This document shows positions 1 to 5,570 of a DNA stretch of 5,863 nucleotides, piece by piece (the stretch's first letter is position 1; every line of letters begins with the position of its first letter). This DNA comes from Clostridiales bacterium (lineage in GTDB: Bacteria > Bacillota > Clostridia > TANB77 > CAG-508). Location of the stretch: assembly GCA_003518755.1 (NCBI GenBank), contig DOYA01000002.1, positions 1 to 5,863 of the forward strand. Reading direction: 5' to 3'. The notes below the pieces were generated by a model. That model saw only the letters and a program-made list of their open reading frames with translations. It was not told where the DNA came from and did no database searches. Made by a program: the position numbers and the translations under genes.

Positions 1-296
1 TTTTACAAGATTTTTTATGGCATCTGCTTTCTAGCTTTTCCTTTTTTTCAAGAATAATATAGTTTAAGTCATCTCCATAATATCTTATTCTCCACTTAAA
101 TCTTTCTGATAACCCTGAATTTGTTGTATAAATAGATATATCTTTATAATCATCAAAATATAAAGAATGTATTAAATATCTTCCGCATAGGAGGGGTATG
201 AGGATCTATCTCCATTATTTCAGATAATCTTGATTTTAATAAAGATAGTTCCTGATTAGTTAAAGTGTATTTCCATTCACTACGATAAACTTTCAT
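1..296 (-). pseudogene. VTC-domain (polyphosphate polymerase-like) protein, N-terminal part, frameshifted and cut by the window edge
   Basis: Translation from ATG at 296 begins MKVYRSEWKYTLTNQELSLL, the usual opening of VTC-domain proteins (basic RxExKY strand, then a helix ending near DPH). The frame hits TGA at 155-153. In the +1 frame, from about position 184 to the window edge, the family continues clearly: GRYLIHSLYFDDYKD, then RFKWRIRYYGDD and ILEKKEKLESRCHKKS, which match the RSLYFD, KxRIRxY and LEKK motifs of this fold. One extra base is therefore present between about 207 and 184, most likely in the run of four C (plus-strand G at 193-196). Removing one gives DPHTLLCGRYLIHSLYF. The family core resembles yeast Vtc4, a cytoplasmic polyphosphate polymerase, but the product of bacterial members is not settled. 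The ATG is 2 bp from the upstream stop, with a GAGGA ribosome binding site 8 bases before it, so it is translated as part of the upstream gene's operon. Whether this is a true pseudogene or a sequencing/assembly indel cannot be told here. Confidence 0.8.
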
Positions 297-298
297 AA

Positions 299-1489
299 TT
301 ATCTTCCTCTTTTTCCGCCATTCATTTGCATTCCACTATTTGGATTCATTTGTTCTCCATTCATTTGCATTCCGCCTTTCATACCTCCACCCATCATCTG
401 GTTAGTAATAGTATTTAATTCGCTTCCATTTACAATTATTGTTCCACCTTTTTTCTCAGCGGTTCCATCATAGTCAAATGCTGAATTTGCTGTTATATTG
501 ATTGTTCCTCCATTAATATAGATGTTTCCATTAACATCTATTGCATCAGTATCACCCTGCCCCATTTTTATTGTAATATTTCCACCATTAATTTCAACAG
601 TTGGAGTTCCTATATTCGATTTCTTACTTCCATTTATTCCATCATCAGTTGCTGAAATATTAATCGTTCCATTATCAATTTTTACACAAGTTGCTTCAAT
701 TCCTTCAGCTCCAGTAATATTAAATGTTCCTCCACTTATTGTAACTTTTGTTATACCTTGTACGCCATCGCTTTTTGCAGTAATATTATAAGTTCCACCT
801 GTAATTGTTACATAACCCAAGCTAGTATCTTCATCATTAGATGCCTTTATTCCATCTCCACCTGCATTTATAGTAAATGTACCATCAGATATTTCAACAC
901 TATCTTTTCCTCTAATGCCATCATCATCAGTAGTTATATTATATGTTCCACTTTTAATTACCAAAGTGTCTTTTGAAACTATTCCATCATAATTTGATTT
1001 AACTTCTACTGAACCTGTTCCTGAAATTACTAAATCTGCTTTCGAATATATTGCTCCATCTAAATCTTCTGTTGTGTTTGATGTAATTTTATTTTCTCCC
1101 GAAAGAACTATATTTACTTTTTTGGCTTCTTCTATATTTATAGCTGGACCACTTGAATTTGTTATTTCAACACCATTTAAGTTGAGAATTACTTCTTCAC
1201 TCGTATTTACTACAATTTCTTCATACTCCCCTGATAAATCATAGGTTCCACCTTTGGTAATATTTAAAATCTTTGAATTAGATGTCTCTGTTACACTGCT
1301 TGAACTTGTTGTTTTACTTGAAGTATCAATACTATCAGAAATATTTGTAGTTATTGTATTTGATTGATTGCTATCCAATTTTACATTGTTATATGCAAAT
1401 ACAAAACACACTGCAAGTCCAGCAATTACAACAACCGCTACTGCTCCTAAAATAATTTTTTTCACATTTTTGTTTTTTGTTTCTTCCAT
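299..1489 (-). CDS. Cthe_2159-type carbohydrate-binding beta-helix protein, membrane-anchored, with Met/Gly-rich tail
   Basis: The product is 396 aa from ATG 1489. A TTG two codons upstream (1495) is rejected because GAGGA would abut it, whereas it lies 7 bases before the ATG. Residues about 10-33 form a single hydrophobic segment after a Lys-rich start, so the protein is exported and probably anchored by its N-terminus. A Ser/Thr-rich linker covers about 40-72. Residues about 75-356 are repeated beta-helix rungs of the type xIxGGTxNITxxxDGI, rich in Asn, Asp and Gly, with acidic turns such as GDTDAID and the end motif FDYDGTA...GGTIIVNG. This pattern is that of Cthe_2159 of Clostridium thermocellum (DUF4353 family), a right-handed beta-helix reported to bind cellulose and pectic polymers and calcium. 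No lyase activity can be claimed. The tail (364-396) is Met/Gly/Asn-rich with a basic KRGR end. It has its own box-plus-TATAAT promoter and is followed 2 bp later by the VTC-domain gene. Confidence 0.88.
   Translation of the reverse strand: MEETKNKNVKKIILGAVAVVVIAGLAVCFVFAYNNVKLDSNQSNTITTNISDSIDTSSKTTSSSSVTETSNSKILNITKGGTYDLSGEYEEIVVNTSEEVILNLNGVEITNSSGPAINIEEAKKVNIVLSGENKITSNTTEDLDGAIYSKADLVISGTGSVEVKSNYDGIVSKDTLVIKSGTYNITTDDDGIRGKDSVEISDGTFTINAGGDGIKASNDEDTSLGYVTITGGTYNITAKSDGVQGITKVTISGGTFNITGAEGIEATCVKIDNGTINISATDDGINGSKKSNIGTPTVEINGGNITIKMGQGDTDAIDVNGNIYINGGTINITANSAFDYDGTAEKKGGTIIVNGSELNTITNQMMGGGMKGGMQMNGEQMNPNSGMQMNGGKRGR
318..373 (-). repeat. Short direct repeat encoding GMQMNG in the C-terminal tail
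   Basis: The 17-bp word CCATTCATTTGCATTCC occurs exactly at 318-334 and 357-373, a 39-bp (13-codon) period. It encodes repeated MQMNG units in the Met/Gly-rich tail of the beta-helix protein. It is an in-frame coding repeat, probably from slippage, and not a mobile sequence. Confidence 0.75.
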
Positions 1490-1520
1490 AATCAATTCCT
1501 CACTTTCATATTATGGTTTT

Positions 1521-1556
1521 ATTATAATGGGGAAAGATTGAAATAAAATTGAAAAT
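1521..1556 (-). promoter_or_regulatory. Promoter A with tandem TTTCAAT response-regulator box, upstream of the 1489-299 gene
   Basis: On the minus strand, TTTCAAT (1554-1548), four bases, TTTCAAT (1543-1537), ten bases, then a perfect -10 hexamer TATAAT (1526-1521). The half-sites are 11 bp apart, one helical turn, and no TTGACA-like -35 element is present at the right place, which suggests activator dependence. The same arrangement with the same spacings is found at two other promoters in the window. The -10 lies 31 bp before the ATG, after the kinase stop at 1571. No terminator separates it from the kinase gene. Confidence 0.8.
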
Positions 1557-1570
1557 ATAAATAATCTATA

Positions 1571-2749
1571 TTAAAATCTTACTATAAAGCTAGTAAACCC
1601 ATCTTTACAACTAATGCTTATAGTTCCTTTATACTTTTCAACAATTCCTTTTGCAATTGATAGACCAAGTCCATATCTTTTTTCAGATCTTGACCTTGCT
1701 TTATCAACTCTATAAAATCTTTCAAATATCTTTTGTCTTTCTCCTTCTGGAATTGGTTTTCCTTGATTTTTAACTTCTATTTTAATATTATTTTTTTCCT
1801 TTACAGTATTTACAATAATTTTTCCATTTTCTTCTGTATGCTTTATTGCATTATCAATCAAAATAGAAATAATATGTTTTATATCTTCTTTATCTCCATT
1901 AAACTCTATTCCTTCATTAATATTTGTTTCCAAAATTATCTTTTTTTCATACATCATACTTTCAAATACTGATACTGACATTTCAACTTCTTTTGATATA
2001 TTAAATTTTTGATTATTCGAGGTAGTTTTATTTTCCATTCTTGCTAGAACTAATAAATCATTTACTAATTTATTCATACTTCGAACTTCATTTTGAATAT
2101 ATGTTATCCACTTATTTTCACCAACTTTGTCTTGCAGAACATCTGCATTTGCCTCTATAACAGCAAGTGGTGTTTTAAGTTCATGAGATGCATCAGAAAT
2201 AAATTGTTTTTGCCTTTCAAAAGTGTTTTCCACAGGTTGTACAATTATTGTGGATATTTTTTTTGCAATTACAAATATTATAATTATTCCCAATGCTCCA
2301 ATTATAATTGATATCATAATTGTTATTTTTAATTCTTTTATTGTTGTTTCACTTTCTATTAAAGTTACTTCTTTTCCGTTCATTCCTATTTTTCTAACTT
2401 TATATATATAATTTCCAATATATCCTTCATCAAACTTTCTATTGCTAACTTTGATTGCAAAATCTTTTAGTTCATCAGTTACATCATTTGATTTGGACAT
2501 AGCTTTATTGTTATTAACTTCAATTTTATAGACTCCTTCAATTTCTCTCTCATTTTTTTCTTCGCTAAATTCTTTTGGATTGTTTTCTTTTATTCCCATC
2601 TGTCCTTCTAATCTATCCATAAACATCGCAGAAGATGTAATAGTATTTTTATAACTAAAACTAGCAAAAAGAATAACAACACCTATAACAATTATTGAAA
2701 GCGAACTTTGAATTATCCAAAAAATTTTATTTCTTAATCTATTTATCAT
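1571..2749 (-). CDS. Sensor histidine kinase, HAMP-less, with extracellular sensor domain
   Basis: A 392-aa two-pass membrane kinase, partner of the response regulator encoded just upstream. TM1 is about residues 12-33 and TM2 about 140-162. Between them lies an extracellular domain of about 105 residues that is highly charged (for example KENNPKEFSEEKNEREIEG) and resembles no sensor fold I recognise. Only about 15-20 residues join TM2 to the dimerisation helix, too short for a HAMP domain. The phosphoacceptor motif is SHELKTPL with His189. The N box is DNAIKH (Asn300), the G1 region is NQGKPIP around 328-334, the F box is IFERFYRVD, and G2 is YGLGLSIAKG at 359-368. The G1 motif has Asn where DxGxG kinases carry Asp, a variant I associate with VanS-like clostridial kinases, so the ATP site looks functional. 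The ATG at 2749 has GAGAGG 11 bases upstream. A 73-bp gap separates it from the regulator stop, unusually long for such pairs and filled by a tandem repeat. Confidence 0.93.
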   Translation of the reverse strand: MINRLRNKIFWIIQSSLSIIVIGVVILFASFSYKNTITSSAMFMDRLEGQMGIKENNPKEFSEEKNEREIEGVYKIEVNNNKAMSKSNDVTDELKDFAIKVSNRKFDEGYIGNYIYKVRKIGMNGKEVTLIESETTIKELKITIMISIIIGALGIIIIFVIAKKISTIIVQPVENTFERQKQFISDASHELKTPLAVIEANADVLQDKVGENKWITYIQNEVRSMNKLVNDLLVLARMENKTTSNNQKFNISKEVEMSVSVFESMMYEKKIILETNINEGIEFNGDKEDIKHIISILIDNAIKHTEENGKIIVNTVKEKNNIKIEVKNQGKPIPEGERQKIFERFYRVDKARSRSEKRYGLGLSIAKGIVEKYKGTISISCKDGFTSFIVRF

Positions 2750-2770
2750 TTCTAATAATACCTCTCTTTT

Positions 2771-2827
2771 AAAAAAGTACCCGGTCCCAAATTAAAATTT
2801 CAAAAAAGTACCCGGTCCCAAATTAAA
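2771..2827. repeat. Two exact tandem copies of a 26-bp GC-rich-core repeat over the response-regulator stop codon
   Basis: Copies at 2771-2796 and 2802-2827 are identical over 26 bp: A6, then GTACCCGGTCCC, then AAATTAAA on the plus strand. They are separated by five bases (31-bp period). The core is strikingly GC-rich for this region. The second copy contains the stop codon of the response regulator (2825-2823), and the first ends about 20 bp before the kinase start. On the transcribed strand each copy reads GGGACCGGGTAC followed by six T. I see no stem able to make a terminator. Two ~26-bp tandem sites recall the repeated transposase-binding ends of some insertion sequences (IS21 type), but no transposase is present, so this is a guess. 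A protein-binding site or interspersed repeat is equally possible. Confidence 0.85.
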
Positions 2828-3497
2828 CAAATTCTAATTTATATCCGACTCCTCTTATTGCTTTTATAGTAATTTTAGAATCTATTAATTTAAGTTTTCT
2901 TCTAATAAATGTAATATAAACTTCTACATTGTTATACTCACTATCACTTTCATATCCCCATATTCTTTCTGCTAAACTTTCTCTAGAAGAAATCTGATTT
3001 TTATTAATTAATAATTGCTCCAATAGTTCTAATTCTTTACCACTTATTTGTATCTCATTATTATTACACTTTAATTTTGCATTTTTTAAGTCTAATACTA
3101 TATCGCCATATTCTAAATAATCTGTATTTTCAATATTATTTGTTCTTTTTAAAACTGCTTTAATTCTTGCTATTAGTTCTCTCATCGCAAATGGTTTTGT
3201 TATATAATCATCTGCACCATGCTCTAAACCATTTAATTTATCATCAATTTCAGATTTAGCTGTAAGCATGATTATAGGTGTTTTTATTTTTTCTTGTCTC
3301 AAATATCTTAATATCTCAAATCCATTTTTTCCTGGAAGCATTACATCTAGCAATATCAAGTCATAGTTTTCTGTTAGCGCTTCATCTTCTCCTTGCTCTC
3401 CATTAGCTTTTATGATTACATTAAATTTTTCATTTTTTAATGATTCTGATATTGCATCTGCTAAACTATATTCATCTTCTATAATTAATATATTCAT
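2823..3497 (-). CDS. OmpR/PhoB-family response regulator
   Basis: At 224 aa this is the normal length for the family. The receiver domain (1-118) has the acidic pair Glu7-Asp8, phosphoacceptor Asp51 in LLLDVMLPG-like context (LILLDVMLPGKNGF), Thr79 and Lys101 (ITKPF), so all key residues are present. The winged-helix DNA-binding domain (about 127-224) contains SGKELELLEQLL, the recognition helix region VEVYITFIRRKL and the closing hairpin IRGVGYKLE. It is the transcription factor of the kinase encoded 73 bp downstream. The ATG at 3497 has an AGGTGG ribosome binding site about 7 bases upstream. It lies 81 bp after the secreted repeat-protein gene with no box of its own, so it is probably transcribed from the box-bearing promoter at 4075-4110, which would make it autoregulated. 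The direct-repeat boxes at three promoters in this window are the natural candidates for its operators. Confidence 0.95.
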   Translation of the reverse strand: MNILIIEDEYSLADAISESLKNEKFNVIIKANGEQGEDEALTENYDLILLDVMLPGKNGFEILRYLRQEKIKTPIIMLTAKSEIDDKLNGLEHGADDYITKPFAMRELIARIKAVLKRTNNIENTDYLEYGDIVLDLKNAKLKCNNNEIQISGKELELLEQLLINKNQISSRESLAERIWGYESDSEYNNVEVYITFIRRKLKLIDSKITIKAIRGVGYKLEFV

Positions 3498-3529
3498 TAT
3501 AATTCCACCTTTTTTATTTTAAACAACCT

Positions 3530-3560
3530 TGTGGTGATAAACTAATTATTTACCACCACA
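3530..3560 (-). other. Intercistronic hairpin between the repeat-protein gene and the response regulator
   Basis: Arms 3530-3541 and 3549-3560 pair over 12 bp with a 7-base loop. The one plus-strand mismatch becomes a G-U pair in minus-strand RNA (TGTGGTGGTAAA with TTTATCACCACA). It lies 18 bp after the stop of the 4022-3579 gene. The downstream sequence GGTTGTTTA is not a proper T-run, so it may be a leaky attenuator or an mRNA-stabilising or processing stem that sets different levels for the secreted protein and the two-component genes. Confidence 0.6.
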
Positions 3561-3578
3561 CATTAATACTTAGTCTTT

Positions 3579-4022
3579 TTATTCCGCATTTTGGCTATTT
3601 TCAGCATTTTTGTTTTCTTTTTTTTCTGACTTTTTAGCTTTTCTTTTTTCTTTTAAGGCTTGCTTTTCTTCATCTGTCATATTTTCATATTTTGCTTTTT
3701 TCTCTGCTTTTTTAGCTTCTCTTTCAGCCTTTAGAGCTTGCTTTTCTTCATCTGTCATGTTTTCGTATTTAGCTTTTCTTTCAGCTTTTTTAGCTTCTTT
3801 TTCTTCGTCTGATAAGTTCTCCCATTTAGTTTTCTTTTCAGATTTTCTTTTTTTCCCTTCTCTTGCTTTTTTGGGAGTTTTGTTTTCTGTACTTTCTAAT
3901 GAAGTTTCTCCATTTTGAGTCTCTTGGGAAGCATTTACTACATAAGGAAAGCTAATCATTAAAACTACTAATGCTGTAACTACAAAGATTCCTATCTTTG
4001 TAAAAGTATTAGCTTTTTTCAA
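3579..4022 (-). CDS. Secreted Lys/Glu-rich protein with tandem KYENMTDEEKQALK repeats, function unknown
   Basis: I take the start as TTG at 4022, giving 147 aa beginning MKKANTFTKIGIF. A GTG at 4031 is in frame, but it forms part of the AGAGGTG ribosome binding site, which sits 6 bases before the TTG. Residues 9-31 are a signal peptide with a likely cleavage after VVNA (31). The mature protein has almost no large hydrophobics and is dominated by Lys and Glu. Three repeats begin at about residues 66 (KWENLSDEEK, 19 residues, degenerate), 85 and 111 (KYENMTDEEKQALK, 26-residue period), which should be largely helical. I do not recognise the family. It is the first gene after a box-bearing promoter and is followed by the response regulator and kinase, which suggests an extracellular accessory, ligand or target of that system. 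The high Lys content would suit binding an anionic polymer, but nothing here proves it. Confidence 0.82.
   Translation of the reverse strand: MKKANTFTKIGIFVVTALVVLMISFPYVVNASQETQNGETSLESTENKTPKKAREGKKRKSEKKTKWENLSDEEKEAKKAERKAKYENMTDEEKQALKAEREAKKAEKKAKYENMTDEEKQALKEKRKAKKSEKKENKNAENSQNAE
3615..3827 (-). repeat. In-frame coding repeats of the secreted Lys/Glu-rich protein
   Basis: Three copies start at 3827, 3770 and 3692 on the minus strand, 57 and 78 bp apart (19 and 26 codons). The last two share exact words such as TGCTTTTCTTCATCTGTCAT on the plus strand (3661-3680 and 3739-3758), so the duplication is fairly recent. The first copy lacks seven codons and has diverged. Confidence 0.8.
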
Positions 4023-4074
4023 ATAAATCACCTCTTTTCAATTAGATTTAACCTTTCTTTTAGGTTATGCTCTA

Positions 4075-4110
4075 ATTCTAATTGTTAATCATTGAAAAAA
4101 AATTGAAATT
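4075..4110 (-). promoter_or_regulatory. Promoter B with tandem TTTCAAT box, upstream of the repeat-protein/two-component operon
   Basis: On the minus strand, TTTCAAT (4108-4102), four T, TTTCAAT (4097-4091), ten bases, then the -10 hexamer TAGAAT (4080-4075). Half-site period and distance to the -10 are identical to promoters A and C. It lies 52 bp upstream of the TTG start. Its position at the head of the operon encoding the response regulator suggests autoregulation. Confidence 0.75.
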
Positions 4111-4140
4111 TCTAAATTTTGATTTTTTTTATTATATATT

Positions 4141-4174
4141 AAAAGACTAATAATTACAATAAATTATTAGCCTC
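4141..4174 (-). terminator. Probable intrinsic terminator of the 5454-4339 transcript
   Basis: In minus-strand RNA, GAGGCTAATAATT (4174-4162) pairs with AATTATTAGTCTT (4155-4143), counting G-U pairs, around a six-base loop. The T-run 4144-4141 overlaps the foot of the stem and is followed by AATATAT. The stem is AT-rich and the T-run short, so termination may be partial. It sits between the beta-helix gene and promoter B, where a terminator is expected. Confidence 0.55.
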
Positions 4175-4194
4175 AATTTTTTATTACTTAATAT

Positions 4195-4334
4195 TTGTTA
4201 CTATTCACAGCTATATTAAAGTCGCAACTTGGCTGTGCATTGTATATGCTTTTTTCTCGACTAAAGCACGAAAAAAGATATACAATGCCGCTGTTGCTAC
4301 TCTACAAAAATAATTAATCTGTGAATAGTAACAA
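4195..4334. repeat. 140-bp nested inverted-repeat element (REP/MITE-like) in the 316-bp intergenic gap
   Basis: The ends are a perfect 16-bp inverted repeat, TTGTTACTATTCACAG (4195-4210) and its complement (4319-4334). Inside lie GTCGCAAC/GTTGCTAC (4221-4228/4293-4300, one mismatch), then GCATTGTATAT/ATATACAATGC (4237-4247/4278-4288) continuing past a one-base bulge into CTTTTTTC/GAAAAAAG (4249-4256/4270-4277) around a 13-base loop. The whole can fold as one long interrupted stem on either strand. It begins 5 bp after the stop of the beta-helix gene. No open reading frame or clear target duplication is seen. It may be a small non-autonomous element, a structured RNA, or part of the 3' end of the upstream transcript. 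The rest of the gap (4023-4338) holds only the terminator and promoter B. Confidence 0.8.
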
Positions 4335-4338
4335 TTAT

Positions 4339-5454
4339 TTAATTTTGGCCTGTTGCAGAATTTGGAATTGTATCAACTTTATTTCCATTTACGATTATTG
4401 TTCCTCCTGTAAAAGTTGCTGTACCATCATAATCAAATGTAGAGTTTCCTGTAACATTTATAGTACCACCAGATATTATTATGTCTCCATTTGCATCTAT
4501 ACCATCTGTATCTCCGTCAGCCATAACAATTGTTATTTCTCCTCCAGTTATTTCAATTGTAACCTTATAGCTTTCTGATTTACTTCCTGCATTTATTCCA
4601 TCTCCTGTAGCATTTATTGAAAGATTTCCTCCATTTATTTGCACATAAGTTCCTTCAATTCCTTCAGCTCCATTTAAGAAAAGTGTTCCATCATCTATTT
4701 GTACTACTGATGTGCCATGTATACAATCATCAGTTGCATCTATTTCAATATTTCCTTTTGCAATAAATACATAACCTTTAGTATCATCACTACTGTTTTC
4801 TGCATGTAATCCATCTGTTCCTGCATTTATGTTTAAAATTCCATCTGCTATTCTTATTGAATCATTTGCTCTTATTGCAACTGCAGATGATTTTATGTTA
4901 TATGTTCCTCCAGTTATCTTAATATCATCTTTTCCTGTAATACCATTTTGAGATGATTCTATATTTAAAGTTCCTTCTCCATTTAATGTAATATCTTGTT
5001 TTGAGAAGATTACAGCATTTAGGTTGTTACTCTCATCTTTTACAAATGTTCCTGTTACTTTTAAAGTATTGCTTCCATTTGAAGTAATAAACACTTTATC
5101 AGCTGTTTTGATATATATAACAGGCATTGTTTCATTTGTAATAGATGTATTTTCTAATACTATTTGAACTTTGTCTGTATCCCCCGCTTCTATATAAATT
5201 GTGACATTTTTAGCAGTTCCTGAAATAACATATACTCCTTCAGATGTTATATTTATATTTTCTCCATCAGAAACTGTATATTTTGTAGCATTGGTAGTAT
5301 TTACATTTTGTTCTAAATCTTTAGTTGTAAATAACTCACTATTTTTATAAATCTTTGATACTGTTGTTATTGTATTGTTGTTTTTTAATGTACTCAATAC
5401 AATAACTATTGATATTAAAACTATCACTCCTATTATTAAAAACACTTTTTTCAT
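4339..5454 (-). CDS. Cthe_2159-type carbohydrate-binding beta-helix protein, membrane-anchored
   Basis: The product is 371 aa from ATG 5454, with an AAAGGA ribosome binding site 12 bases upstream. Residues about 4-23 are one hydrophobic segment after MKK, an uncleaved signal anchor by appearance. After a spacer, residues about 62-363 are beta-helix rungs (ITGGTYNI, INGGNLSI, ISGGTINV), each followed by acidic turns such as GTDGL, GDGI and GDTDGIDANGD, and ending FDYDGTATFTGGTIIVNG. The layout, including AEGIEGTYVQINGG and the final rung, matches the protein at 1489-299 closely, so the two are paralogues. This one lacks the long Ser/Thr linker and the Met/Gly tail. By family (Cthe_2159, DUF4353) it would bind polysaccharide outside the cell, probably with bound calcium. 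The ligand here is unknown. It is a single-gene unit with promoter C upstream and the palindromic element and terminator downstream. Confidence 0.88.
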   Translation of the reverse strand: MKKVFLIIGVIVLISIVIVLSTLKNNNTITTVSKIYKNSELFTTKDLEQNVNTTNATKYTVSDGENINITSEGVYVISGTAKNVTIYIEAGDTDKVQIVLENTSITNETMPVIYIKTADKVFITSNGSNTLKVTGTFVKDESNNLNAVIFSKQDITLNGEGTLNIESSQNGITGKDDIKITGGTYNIKSSAVAIRANDSIRIADGILNINAGTDGLHAENSSDDTKGYVFIAKGNIEIDATDDCIHGTSVVQIDDGTLFLNGAEGIEGTYVQINGGNLSINATGDGINAGSKSESYKVTIEITGGEITIVMADGDTDGIDANGDIIISGGTINVTGNSTFDYDGTATFTGGTIIVNGNKVDTIPNSATGQN

Positions 5455-5491
5455 ATTTATTCACATTCCTTTCTTGTTTTTTGATATATAT

Positions 5492-5527
5492 AATATAAAA
5501 AACAAACATTGAAATAATATTGAAAAT
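5492..5527 (-). promoter_or_regulatory. Promoter C with tandem TTTCAAT box, upstream of the 5454-4339 gene
   Basis: On the minus strand, TTTCAAT (5525-5519), ATTA, TTTCAAT (5514-5508), ten bases, then the -10 hexamer TATATT (5497-5492). Half-site period and the distance to the -10 equal those of promoters A and B. The -10 is 37 bp before the ATG. The area is AT-rich and other TATAT registers exist, so the -10 is supported mainly by the shared spacing. Confidence 0.75.
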
Positions 5528-5570
5528 CATTAATTCAAAATTTATAAAAATTTCATACAATTAATATTTT

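Noticed and set aside
522..976. Open frames on the plus strand opposite the first beta-helix gene
   Set aside because: They mirror the repeated coding pattern on the other strand, lack ribosome binding sites and show low-complexity translations with no family resemblance.
1404..1410. Lipobox (LAVC) in the N-terminal segment of the 1489-299 protein
   Set aside because: The Cys sits within the hydrophobic core and is preceded by Val rather than Gly/Ala/Ser, so lipid anchoring is not supported.
1490..1495. TTG at 1495 as start of the beta-helix protein
   Set aside because: The GAGGA site would almost touch it, whereas it lies 7 bases before the ATG at 1489.
2771..2827. CRISPR array
   Set aside because: There are only two copies and the space between them is five bases, with no cas genes.
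3610..3918. 102-codon plus-strand frame opposite the Lys/Glu-repeat gene
   Set aside because: It is Phe/Ser/Ala-rich because the opposite strand is Lys/Glu-rich. The minus-strand frame has a signal peptide, ribosome binding site and promoter.
4023..4031. GTG at 4031 as start of the Lys/Glu-repeat protein
   Set aside because: The GTG is part of the AGAGGTG ribosome binding site. The TTG at 4022 gives correct spacing and a normal MKK signal-peptide start.
5345..5560. Minus-strand frame overlapping the start of the 5454-4339 gene
   Set aside because: It would start upstream of the -10 of promoter C, has no ribosome binding site and overlaps a strongly supported gene in another frame.
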